Shown: in pieces, positions 53,759 through 61,998 of the stretch | How positions within the stretch are numbered: position 1 is the stretch's first letter | How the letters are laid out: the number at the start of each line of letters is the position of its first letter | From: Gammaproteobacteria bacterium | Lineage (GTDB): Bacteria > Pseudomonadota > Gammaproteobacteria > Pseudomonadales > Pseudohongiellaceae | Direction: 5' to 3' | Length of the DNA: 64,000 nt | Assembly (NCBI GenBank): GCA_030828385.1 | Contig: JAURCS010000004.1 | Coordinates: forward strand, 42,387-106,386 | Notes under the pieces: generated by a model | Database searches by the model: none | What the model was told of the DNA's origin: nothing | What the model saw: only the letters and a program-made list of their open reading frames with translations | Program-made: the position numbers and the translations under genes

Positions 53759-55132
53759 ATGACTACTTCCGTCTTTTCCAGTCTGCCTCTGTCGCCCGAG
53801 TTTCTCGCGAATCTCGACTCGCTGGGTTATACCGAAATGACCCCGATCCAGGCCCAGAGTCTGCCGGTGATTTTCGACGGCAAGGATGTCAAAGCCCAGG
53901 CCAAAACCGGTAGCGGTAAAACAGCCGCCTTTGGCATTGGTTTGTTAAACAAGATTAATCCGGGTTTATTCCAGACCCAGGCGCTGGTGCTGTGCCCGAC
54001 GCGGGAACTGGCGGATCAGGTGAGCAAGGAATTACGCAGGCTGGCGCGCCCCATCCCCAATACCAAGATTCTTACCCTGTGCGGCGGCACCCCGATGGGT
54101 CCGCAGTTTGCCTCGCTGGAGCATCCGGCCCAGGTGGTGGTGGGCACGCCAGGACGGATTCTGAAACACTGCCAGAAAGAAAGACTGAAACTGGACGCCG
54201 TCGCCACATTGGTGCTGGACGAGGCCGATCGCATGCTGGACATGGGCTTTCTGGAAGACATCTCAGCCATCATTGATTACACCCCGAAGCAACGGCAGAC
54301 ATTGTTGTTCTCGGCAACCTACCCCGACCTTATTGAAGACATCAGTCACAACGTGCAGCAGCAGCCGGTAGAAATCAAAGTCGAAAGCCTGCATGACGAC
54401 AGCGTGATTCAACAATGGTTTTTTGAAGTAGAACGGGATCAGAAAACCACGGCATTGGTCACTCTGCTGAGAAACTATCAACCGGAATCCTGCGTGGTGT
54501 TCTGCCAGCGCAAACAGCAATGTCAGGATCTGGCCCACGAACTGAAGCAGTATGGTTTTCAGGCCATGGCTTTACATGGCGATCTGGAACAGAAAGAACG
54601 GGACCAGGTACTGGTACGCTTCTCCAATAAAAGTATCAGTGTGTTGACTGCGACCGACGTGGCAGCGCGCGGGCTGGATATCAAGGATCTGGACCTGGTG
54701 GTGAATTATGAAATCTCGCCGGATCCGGAAATCTATGTGCACCGCATAGGCCGCACCGGGCGCGCCGGCAAGGAAGGCCTGGCACTGAGTATTTTCCAGC
54801 CCTCGGAAATCCGAAAGGTGCAGGCCATTGGCGCCTATCTTGAAAAACCGCCGCTGTTTAAAACGCTGCCACTGGCCAGTAATAACGACATTGCCAAAGC
54901 CCCCATGGTGACGCTAATGTTGGACAGTGGTCGCAAGAACAAGTTACGTCCCGGCGATATTCTGGGTGCGCTGACAGCAGGCAAGGAACTGGATGGCAGT
55001 CAAATCGGCAAAATAGATCTGTTTGATTTTATTGCCTATGTGGCCGTGCAACGGGAAGTGGCGCGCGATGCGCTGAAGATTTTATCGGAAGGAAAAATAA
55101 AGGGCCGCAAGATCAGAGTGCGAAAGCTCTGA
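53759..55132 (+). CDS. dbpA: ATP-dependent RNA helicase DbpA
   Basis: This 457-aa DEAD-box helicase acts on 23S rRNA in 50S assembly. Motifs in order: the Q motif 'MTPIQAQSLPVI', 'AQAKTGSGKTAAFG', 'PTRELADQV', 'VLDEADRML', 'LFSATYP', 'ARGLDIKDLDLVVNYE' and 'HRIGRTGRAG'. The last 75 residues form the DbpA-type RNA-binding domain ('LMLDSGRKNKLRPGDILGAL', 'GKIDLFDFIAYVAV') that recognises hairpin 92. It is divergent from higBA. Confidence 0.95.
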   Translation: MTTSVFSSLPLSPEFLANLDSLGYTEMTPIQAQSLPVIFDGKDVKAQAKTGSGKTAAFGIGLLNKINPGLFQTQALVLCPTRELADQVSKELRRLARPIPNTKILTLCGGTPMGPQFASLEHPAQVVVGTPGRILKHCQKERLKLDAVATLVLDEADRMLDMGFLEDISAIIDYTPKQRQTLLFSATYPDLIEDISHNVQQQPVEIKVESLHDDSVIQQWFFEVERDQKTTALVTLLRNYQPESCVVFCQRKQQCQDLAHELKQYGFQAMALHGDLEQKERDQVLVRFSNKSISVLTATDVAARGLDIKDLDLVVNYEISPDPEIYVHRIGRTGRAGKEGLALSIFQPSEIRKVQAIGAYLEKPPLFKTLPLASNNDIAKAPMVTLMLDSGRKNKLRPGDILGALTAGKELDGSQIGKIDLFDFIAYVAVQREVARDALKILSEGKIKGRKIRVRKL

Positions 55133-55175
55133 ATCCAAACCGCTGCCTGCAACCAAGGCTGTTTCTCAGGGGCAA

Positions 55176-56006
55176 CTAACCCTTTTTATCCAGCACAGGT
55201 TTCGACGGATTATCAAAGGGCTGGAATAACAACGTAAACATGTTCAGGGATTTTTTATCCTGAAAGCCCCTGATGCCGATATCCATTTCTGTCTGATCTT
55301 TTTCTGCCCTGTCCAGGTAACTGGAAAAAATCCTGTCCCAACAGCTCAGGTTAAACCCAAAATTCCTGTCATGTTCGCTACGTTCCACAGAGTGATGGAT
55401 GCGATGCATATCCGGCGTCACAATCACTTTACGCAAACGTTGATCCAGCCAGTCGGGCAATTTGATATTGCTGTGATTGAACATGGAGGTGGCATTTAAA
55501 ATCACTTCCGCCAACACCACCGCAATAGCAGGCGGCCCCATCAACAATATCAGGCCAACTTTAATCAGGGTCGATATCAAAATAGACACCGGATGGAAAC
55601 GGCTGCCGGTAGTAAAATCGTAATCCATGTCGGTATGGTGCATGCGATGAAAACGCCATAGCACCGGTACCCTATGATAGATACGATGTTGCCAGTAAAT
55701 GGTCACATCAAAGATCAGCAAAAACACGATAGTGCTCAACCACAACGGCAGTTCAACGTGATTCAACAAGCCCCAGCCTTTGTCACTGGCCAGCAGGGCT
55801 GTGCCGACACCGGCAATGGGAATTACCAGTCGCAAAAAAACCGTATTAAAAATGCTCAAGCCAATATTGCTGGCCCAGCGCTGCAGTTTGGAATAACGCA
55901 ACTTTCGTCTGGGGATCACCAGCTCCAGCAGCGCCAGCACAACAAAAAAGCTGAGAAATACTCCCAGACGGAGGCTTGATTCAGTGTCTGCAATTAAGGA
56001 ATCCAT
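55176..56006 (-). CDS. Sterol desaturase/fatty acid hydroxylase family membrane protein
   Basis: This 276-aa di-iron membrane enzyme has four hydrophobic stretches and the histidine clusters 'QHRIYHRVPVLWRFHRMHH' and 'DMHRIHHSVERSEHDRNFGF', typical of the FA_hydroxylase/sterol desaturase superfamily. Substrates in the family include lipids, sterols and carotenoids; the one here is unknown. It stands alone, convergent with dbpA. Confidence 0.88.
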   Translation of the reverse strand: MDSLIADTESSLRLGVFLSFFVVLALLELVIPRRKLRYSKLQRWASNIGLSIFNTVFLRLVIPIAGVGTALLASDKGWGLLNHVELPLWLSTIVFLLIFDVTIYWQHRIYHRVPVLWRFHRMHHTDMDYDFTTGSRFHPVSILISTLIKVGLILLMGPPAIAVVLAEVILNATSMFNHSNIKLPDWLDQRLRKVIVTPDMHRIHHSVERSEHDRNFGFNLSCWDRIFSSYLDRAEKDQTEMDIGIRGFQDKKSLNMFTLLFQPFDNPSKPVLDKKG

Positions 56007-56118
56007 AGTGTGATTATTCTAGCGGTTTCATAAGCTAATAGGGGAAGAGTTTGGTCAGGGGTGTATCCACCTTGCATACTGTTGCGCTATCAATATTATT
56101 GGTTCCGTCTTCGCTCAT

Positions 56119-56193
56119 CTTTCTCTCCAGCTAACTCTCTACAACTTTCTCTCTTCAGCTTTCTCTCTTCAGCTTTCTCTCTACAGCTTTCTG
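56119..56193 (+). repeat. 14-bp imperfect tandem repeat, pyrimidine-rich
   Basis: Five imperfect units of the AGCTTTCTCTCTTC type run from 56119 to 56193 in the 272-bp gap before the enolase-superfamily gene. The strand is almost purely C/T with AG spacers. It sits about 90-160 bp upstream of the start, where it could affect promoter structure or expand and contract by slippage. Confidence 0.85.
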
Positions 56194-56278
56194 TTCGCCC
56201 CTGTTATTGGTTACAAACATCATCTGCGTTATGCTCATCACCCTGACAACAAGCATAAGAACTTTAGGGGAATTCACC

Positions 56279-57535
56279 ATGCAACGACGTCGTTTATGCC
56301 AAGCCATCGCGATGGGTCTCGTGACCGCACCGATCCTGAACGCCGGCCTTACTCAACAGGCCCAGGGCGCTTTAAGCGACACCCGCATCACCCGCATTCG
56401 TTTGTGGAACCCCACCGGCACCAACGGCCTGTCGGACTGGATCAACCTCAGTGAGATACTGGTTACGATAGAAACCGACGCAGGTATCACTGGCATCGGC
56501 CAGGGCGGCACCAAGGACCTGCTGGAAGATATTGCCGGCCTGTTGATCGGCGAAGATCCCTTTCGCACCGAATACCTGTGGAGCAAACTCTACCGCAACA
56601 AGTTCTATCCGCCGGGTCGGGAAAAAATTCATGCCATGGGCGCACTGGATTGCGCGCTGTGGGATATCAAAGCCAAGGCGCTGGACGTGCCCTTGTATGA
56701 ACTGCTTGGTGGACGCACACGCGATCACGTAGAGTGCTACCAGAGCTACGGCACCCTGAACGTCAACAACGCCCGCGACAATGCCCGCGCGGTGATGGAT
56801 GCCGGTTACCGCGCGGTACGCTTCCATGGTGTTGACTACGATGAGACCGGGCATTTCGATGCCCGCAAAGCCGTTGATCAAACCGCCCGCGTTGCCGAAC
56901 AGATGCGCCTGGGCGTTGGCGATGACGGCGACTGGATTCTCGATGCCCATACCCGCTTTGACCTGCCGGACATCACGCGCCTTTGTAATCTGCTGGAACC
57001 GCTGAATCCGTTTTTTGTGGAAGACCCGCTACGTACCATCACTGATACCGTTCAGTTTGAACGTTTGCGTAACCAGGTCAGCGTGCCACTGGCCGCTGGC
57101 GAGCAGTTCGGCGACATCATGGACGGTATCCGCCCGCTGGTGGAAGGTAACCTGGTGGACTGGATGCGCGCCTCGATGCCCAATGTGGGTGGTGTGACGC
57201 CCTTTATGAAAATTGCCGCGTTATGTGAGGCCCACAATGTCGGCATCGTGCCCCACTTTACCGCGCCACTGTCTACCGCCGCCGTCAGCCATTGCCTGTT
57301 TGCCATCAGCGGCCCCATCATCAACGAGATCGGCCGCTTCCCGCTGGAAGACTATGTCAATGACAGCTACGATCTGAGAGACGGCAAACTCTACCCCAAC
57401 GACCGACCCGGCATTGGCGCCTCCTTCCATAAAGATCAGGTGAACCTGATTAGCGAGATAGATGCCGCAAGAACCGAAGGACTGTACCAGGGCGAACCGT
57501 ATGTACGACCTGATGGTTCTTATCTGTATTTGTAG
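56279..57535 (+). CDS. Enolase-superfamily (mandelate racemase/muconate lactonizing) protein, exported
   Basis: From ATG 56279, behind AGGGGA, the product is 418 aa. A Tat/Sec-like signal ('MQRRRLCQAIAMGLV') precedes the capping domain ('IETDAGITGIGQGG', 'YPPGREKIHAMGALDCALWD'). The barrel carries metal ligands Asp in 'WILDAHTR', Glu in 'FFVEDPL' and Glu in 'LAAGEQFG', and His in 'VPHFTAPLS'. The D-x-H arrangement resembles sugar-acid dehydratases (galactonate/mannonate type), so dehydration of an aldonic acid is the best guess. Export of such an enzyme is unusual. An upstream ATG (56207) lacks a ribosome-binding site. Confidence 0.82.
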   Translation: MQRRRLCQAIAMGLVTAPILNAGLTQQAQGALSDTRITRIRLWNPTGTNGLSDWINLSEILVTIETDAGITGIGQGGTKDLLEDIAGLLIGEDPFRTEYLWSKLYRNKFYPPGREKIHAMGALDCALWDIKAKALDVPLYELLGGRTRDHVECYQSYGTLNVNNARDNARAVMDAGYRAVRFHGVDYDETGHFDARKAVDQTARVAEQMRLGVGDDGDWILDAHTRFDLPDITRLCNLLEPLNPFFVEDPLRTITDTVQFERLRNQVSVPLAAGEQFGDIMDGIRPLVEGNLVDWMRASMPNVGGVTPFMKIAALCEAHNVGIVPHFTAPLSTAAVSHCLFAISGPIINEIGRFPLEDYVNDSYDLRDGKLYPNDRPGIGASFHKDQVNLISEIDAARTEGLYQGEPYVRPDGSYLYL

Positions 57536-57568
57536 GAGTGAGTGGTTTCTATAAATATAAGGAAATGA

Positions 57569-57766
57569 TCAGGCATGTATACCTGATACGGTGAGATTAT
57601 GGACATCAGTTCGGGTACTCGCATGCTCCATGGTGATGGAAACAATATTCCCCAGTGAGTCCATATCCAGAATAGTATTCTCATCCAGATCTCTGGTTTC
57701 TGTATCGATACTGTTGCCAAACTCAAAGTATAGAGTGTCAGTATCTTCAAAATATGAAATCTTCAT
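57569..57766 (-). CDS. DUF2283 small protein
   Basis: From ATG 57766 (AGGA just upstream) the product is 65 aa: 'MKISYFEDTDTLYFEFGN', 'TRDLDENTILDMDSLGNIV' and 'ITMEHAS'. This is the DUF2283 pattern. Such genes often lie beside toxin-antitoxin genes, as here (45 bp after the BrnA-like gene). No biochemical role is established. Confidence 0.83.
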   Translation of the reverse strand: MKISYFEDTDTLYFEFGNSIDTETRDLDENTILDMDSLGNIVSITMEHASTRTDVHNLTVSGIHA

Positions 57767-57811
57767 AGTCCTATCTACCTGCCTCAACCTGATTAAAGAA
57801 TAGCTGAAAAA

Positions 57812-58102
57812 TTAGTGTGCTTTTCCGGATTTAGTCTTTTCATTTTCCTTTTCATTCTGCATTTGATGCGCCACGTACTCATCCAGGATATGTCTGATTA
57901 ATAACTGATACTGCAGGTCATGCTCCCGGGCCTTCTTTTTGAAAAACTCCACACTGTCAGCGCTTAACGTAATGGTAATTTTGGTTTTATCCATACGTCG
58001 GGCAATTTCATCCGGCGAAGGTAGAAAATCAGGCACCCTGACCAGATCCTTCAGATCCGCTATATCAATGGGTCCTTCGCTGTATTTTATTTTCGTCTTC
58101 AT
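57812..58102 (-). CDS. brnA: BrnA-like antitoxin
   Basis: From ATG 58102 the protein is 96 aa. The N-terminal part is short and acidic, and the C-terminal 'KTKITITLSADSVEFFKKKA' followed by 'YQLLIRHILDEYVAHQ' is the ribbon-helix-helix DNA-binding domain of BrnA antitoxins. It overlaps the brnT 3' end by 38 bp, giving coupled translation. It should bind BrnT and autorepress the operon. Confidence 0.83.
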   Translation of the reverse strand: MKTKIKYSEGPIDIADLKDLVRVPDFLPSPDEIARRMDKTKITITLSADSVEFFKKKAREHDLQYQLLIRHILDEYVAHQMQNEKENEKTKSGKAH

Positions 58103-58361
58103 ATAGTCGTCTTCCTTTTCTCCAATACCCGGCGCCAAAGATTCGAATTTTTTCTTTACGGTAAGTAAACCTTACCGTCAACACACCGGCTTTGCCCCTA
58201 TCCAGCCCAAGACAATAAAACCGCTGTTCTGTAAAACTGTGGGCTTCATCCCTGAGCAGGATCTTATTTATATCGAGAAAAGCATACTGCGCTTCTTCAA
58301 AGGTAACGCCATGTTTGGCGTAGTTCTCCAGATTTTTCAGCTCATCCCACTCAAAAATCAA
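58065..58361 (-). CDS. brnT: BrnT-like toxin
   Basis: This 98-aa protein starts at TTG 58361 after AAGGA. 'FEWDELKNLENYAKHGVTFE' and 'AQYAFLDINKILLRDEAHS' match the BrnT RelE-like RNase fold. Most BrnT proteins end in a segment like ISARxAxxxERxxYE; here it is 'IRIFGAGYWRKGRRLYEDEN', so the C-terminal catalytic-side residues differ. It may be a diverged or weakened toxin. It forms a complete brnTA pair with the following gene. Confidence 0.83.
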   Translation of the reverse strand: MIFEWDELKNLENYAKHGVTFEEAQYAFLDINKILLRDEAHSFTEQRFYCLGLDRGKAGVLTVRFTYRKEKIRIFGAGYWRKGRRLYEDENKIQRRTH

Positions 58362-58578
58362 CTCATCCTTGAGTATTGATTTTCCACCTTAGCAAATGTA
58401 TGGCTATTTAGCCATACGCTTTTATAACACTACTTATCTTTCACCATAGTGGCGATAGCACAAACACGCCAACGTGAGCCAAATAAAAGACAAGGGAAGG
58501 AATAAAAAGAAAGTAAAAAGAGGAGAGCAAAATAGCGGACCCGATCGGATCCGCCAGGGGATTTCAAAGCAGAATCAA

Positions 58579-59073
58579 TTAACCCAGGTAATCCATCTTG
58601 CCCACTTCCACGCCGTTGTGACGCAGAATGCTGTAGGTCGTAGTAATGTGGAAATACAGATTTGGCAGCGCCCACTTGTTGAGGAAATCAGCACCAGTGA
58701 ATTGAAGCTCGTAGGGACCGGCCTTGATCTGGATGTCCTTGGCTTCGGTACCATCAATACTGTCAGCGGACAGGGTTTCCAGAAAGGCGATGGTTTTCTG
58801 AATACGCGCCTGCAGCTCTTCAAAAGTGGTTTCAGTATCTTCGTGCTTGGGTGCCTCGGTATCTGACAAACGGGCACCACAGCCTTTCGCCACATCACAG
58901 GCAATCTGCACCTGACGCGCCAGGGTAAACATATCCGGTGCCAGACGCGCTGAGGTTAATACGGTTGGTTCAATCTTTTTCTCCTCACAAAACGCCTGCC
59001 CCTTTTCCAGAATTTTTGACAGGTTACCCAGGAAATGAATAGCAACAGGAACGGAGGATGTATACATGGACAT
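58579..59073 (-). CDS. DUF1993 family protein
   Basis: This 164-aa helical protein matches DUF1993 ('YTSSVPVAIHFLGNLSKIL', 'SARLAPDMFTLARQVQIACD', 'YFHITTTYSILRHNGVEVGK'). The fold is DinB-like, four helices, but no metal ligands can be assigned with confidence. Function is unknown. It is a single gene between brnT and the molybdoenzyme; the 243 bp downstream of its start (59074-59316) hold one short REP-like palindrome and nothing else. Confidence 0.85.
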   Translation of the reverse strand: MSMYTSSVPVAIHFLGNLSKILEKGQAFCEEKKIEPTVLTSARLAPDMFTLARQVQIACDVAKGCGARLSDTEAPKHEDTETTFEELQARIQKTIAFLETLSADSIDGTEAKDIQIKAGPYELQFTGADFLNKWALPNLYFHITTTYSILRHNGVEVGKMDYLG

Positions 59074-59215
59074 AGTGGTCTCTCTTCTAAATGAATAAAC
59101 AAACGGATAAACAAGACGTGCTTAACGCACTGATAGCGCCGTCATGATCACAACGCGCCGAGATTCTAGCGCAGCTGTTCAATAACAGCTACAACTCAAA
59201 TACCCAAAACAACCC

Positions 59216-59248
59216 CGTAGGTCGGATAAGCGCAGCGCATCCGACATG
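59216..59248. repeat. REP-like palindrome (GTAGGTCGGAT...ATCCGAC)
   Basis: CGTAGGTCGGATAAGCGCAG (59216 on) with GTCGGAT (59221-59227) pairing with ATCCGAC (59239-59245). It is the minimal form of the palindromic module seen in the composite repeats at about 33.8 and 47.0 kb. Confidence 0.75.
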
Positions 59249-59316
59249 GCGGACACCGTCCGCCCATAATCATCAATCCCCTTTGATTTCCCCACAAATC
59301 CAATTACCCTACCCCC

Positions 59317-61677
59317 ATGCCCCATGACTCCAACAAGAAATTCCCCCTCACCCGCCGTAAATTCCTGGAGGCCTCCACCGCCACTACCGGCGCCTTCGTC
59401 ATGGGTTTCTGGCTACCCCCCAAATCCGCCAGCGCCCAAGCTGCCTCTGAAGACATAGAGCAAACCCTCGAAGTAAACGCCTGGGTAGTCATAGAACCCG
59501 ACGACACCGTAATAATCCGCATAGCCCAAACCGAACTCGGCCAGGGCGTATGGACCTCCAACGCCATGATGGTGTGCGAAGAACTGCAATGTGACTGGAG
59601 CCATGTGCGCCCCACCTATGCCTCGGTGAACCGCGATGGTCGGGAGATGGCTCCACAATGGTCCCTTAATGTCCCGGGCAATGGCGCACAGGATCCTGAT
59701 GGCGGTGGTGACCCGCAATACCGTGATCGCCAGCGCCTGCGCGGCATTCCCGACAGCCTGTACCGGCGCATGCGCACCAATGAAGCCGCATCCGTGCGCG
59801 ACGGCCGTTACTATTTACAGTTAGCCGGCGCCGAAGCCCGCGAACGCCTGCTGCTGGCCGCCGCCAGTTTATGGGATGTGCCGGTAGAAGAACTCAGCGC
59901 CAAAGACAGCCTCATCACCCATGCCCAAAGCGGCAATCAAACCAGCCCTCTTCAAACTACTTATGGCCAAATCGCCCATCTTGCCGCCGCCACCCCTCAT
60001 CCCAATCCCGAATCCATCACCATCAAACCCCCGGAACAATGGACCCTGATGGGCACCGAACAAAAGAACCTGGATGTCCCCGACAAGGTCACCGGCAAGA
60101 CTCGATACGGCATTGATGTGCGCCTGCCCGGCATGAAGTGGGCGGCCATAAGAACCTGCCCGGTCTACGGCGGCGATGTAAAAAGCTATGACTTCGATGC
60201 CATTGCCAACATGCCCGGTGTGCAGTCAGTATTCCAGTTTCCCATTCCCGATCCCGCCCTCACCCGCGGCCGCGTGTTCAGCGGTGGCGTGGCAGTAATC
60301 GGAGACACCTGGTACCAGGCTAATGAGGCCGTAAAACAAATGCCCATCGAATGGGATATCCCGCCAGCTTACGCCGCCTTCAATAGCGCCAACATGCAGG
60401 AAGCCCTGCTAGCCTCCCTGGACCAACCCGGCACCGTGCGTGTCGACCAGGGCGATGTTGAGCAAGCTTTCACAGATTCAGAGCAAAGCGGCGAACAAAC
60501 AGTAGAAGCCACCTACTCCACCCCCTACCTGCCCCGCGCCCGCTTGGAACCGGGCAATGCCACCGTGCTGGTGACTGATGATCGGGTGGACATCTGGATT
60601 GGCGATCAAAGCCCCCAGGAAACGCGCTTCAGTGCCGCCACCATTACCGGCATCCCGGAGGCCAATGTCTACCTGCATCAATGCCATCTGGGCGGCGGCT
60701 TCGGGCGCAATGGCAACGGGCCCCAGGCAGAACAGGCCATCATGATCGCCAATGCCCATCGCGGCACACCCATTCATTTATTGTGGTCCCGGGAAGAGGA
60801 TTTTATCGGCACCACCTATCGCGCCATGGGCGTCGCCAGACTGAAAGCGGCATTGGACGCAGACGGCTGGCCCATCGCCATCAAGGTACAAACCGGCATG
60901 CAGGAAGACGGCTTCGGCCCCACGGCCTCCTTCGATACGGCCTCACGCTACTTCGTGCCCAACTACCGCTTCTCCAATCACACTACAAAATTTCATATCC
61001 CTTCGGGCACCAGACGCGGCGTAGGCCAGGCAGCCCATGAGTTTTACCGGGAAAGTTTTATCAACGAGATGGCCCATACTGCTGGGCGGGACCCCTACCG
61101 CTACCGCCGCGAACTCATTGCCCGCACCGACCTGCCCTACAAGGACGACATGATCAAAGCCCTGGACCTGGCCGCCGAAATGGCCGACTGGGATTCCCCT
61201 CTACCCGAAGGCAGCGCCCGCGCCATCGCCCTGGAAGAACGCGGCGCTGAAAGCAATGGCCTTGCCACCATCAGCGCTATGGTCCACACCGTCTCCATCA
61301 GCAAAGCCGGCGTACTAAAACTGGAGCGCGTAGACGTCGCCCATGAAACTGGTTTCGGCCTCGTCAATCCCCTGTCAGTCAAAAAACAGATCGAAGGCCA
61401 GATCGCCTGGTTCTATAACGACGCCATGCACCAGGCCATCCATGTGGAAGATGGCCATATAGTGGAAAACAATTTTGACCGCTTCCCCATCTCACGCATC
61501 AATGAAGACCCACCACAAATCAATATCCAGTTTTTTAAAACCAATCACTGGCTGGCAGGGATGGGGCATGATCGAGCGACGTCAGTGCAGTCGGCTATTG
61601 GGGAGGCTATTTTTCAGATTACGGGGAGGCGGTATCGGGATTTGCCGTTTGGGGAGTTTGATTTGAGTTGGGTGTAG
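59317..61677 (+). CDS. Molybdopterin-binding large subunit, isoquinoline 1-oxidoreductase beta-like, Tat-exported
   Basis: This 786-aa protein has a twin-arginine signal ('TRRKFLEASTATTGAFVMGF') and xanthine-dehydrogenase-type Mo domains of the IorB group ('IAQTELGQGVWTSNAMMV', 'HLGGGFGRNGNGPQAEQAI', 'THETGFGLVNPLS'-like block). The group oxidises aldehydes or N-heterocycles in the periplasm with a separate 2Fe-2S subunit, which is not in the window. The conserved GxGE, whose Glu is catalytic in this superfamily, is not seen; the corresponding place reads GMGHD (residues 748-752), exactly where the codon composition flips from C-rich to G-rich. Confidence 0.85.
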   Translation: MPHDSNKKFPLTRRKFLEASTATTGAFVMGFWLPPKSASAQAASEDIEQTLEVNAWVVIEPDDTVIIRIAQTELGQGVWTSNAMMVCEELQCDWSHVRPTYASVNRDGREMAPQWSLNVPGNGAQDPDGGGDPQYRDRQRLRGIPDSLYRRMRTNEAASVRDGRYYLQLAGAEARERLLLAAASLWDVPVEELSAKDSLITHAQSGNQTSPLQTTYGQIAHLAAATPHPNPESITIKPPEQWTLMGTEQKNLDVPDKVTGKTRYGIDVRLPGMKWAAIRTCPVYGGDVKSYDFDAIANMPGVQSVFQFPIPDPALTRGRVFSGGVAVIGDTWYQANEAVKQMPIEWDIPPAYAAFNSANMQEALLASLDQPGTVRVDQGDVEQAFTDSEQSGEQTVEATYSTPYLPRARLEPGNATVLVTDDRVDIWIGDQSPQETRFSAATITGIPEANVYLHQCHLGGGFGRNGNGPQAEQAIMIANAHRGTPIHLLWSREEDFIGTTYRAMGVARLKAALDADGWPIAIKVQTGMQEDGFGPTASFDTASRYFVPNYRFSNHTTKFHIPSGTRRGVGQAAHEFYRESFINEMAHTAGRDPYRYRRELIARTDLPYKDDMIKALDLAAEMADWDSPLPEGSARAIALEERGAESNGLATISAMVHTVSISKAGVLKLERVDVAHETGFGLVNPLSVKKQIEGQIAWFYNDAMHQAIHVEDGHIVENNFDRFPISRINEDPPQINIQFFKTNHWLAGMGHDRATSVQSAIGEAIFQITGRRYRDLPFGEFDLSWV

Positions 61678-61900
61678 TTTACAAAGTTATAAAATAAATT
61701 TTACTCTGACCCTAAATATCCCAGGCCATGCAGCATCAGCGGTCAAAACTGAAAGCGAGCCAGCAATTGGCGGAATGGTTTCCGCCAAATTAAGGGATAG
61801 GTTTTTAAATCAAAGGAGTCTCGTTAAGCCACAGCAGCTGCAAACGTTGCATACAAATCACCTGGTAATGACCCAGCCTGTTTTAAGAAGAAAAGGACAC

Positions 61901-61944
61901 TTGCAACTTAGCAACTTCCTCATCTTTAATTTTCTAAGTTGCAA
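61901..61944. repeat. 11-bp inverted repeat between convergent molybdoenzyme genes
   Basis: TTGCAACTTAG (61901-61911) and CTAAGTTGCAA (61934-61944) flank a 22-nt AT-rich loop. The motif resembles the CAAGT-rich ends of the composite repeats. The rest of this 321-bp gap (61678-61998) shows no gene or clear terminator. Confidence 0.6.
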
Positions 61945-61998
61945 ATATCGCTAACGCCACTATTTCAAGCTAACCTGGCCTTTTAATTAAAAAAACAT

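Noticed and set aside
56119-56193. Possible CRISPR array
   Set aside because: Units are directly adjacent with no spacers and there are no cas genes.
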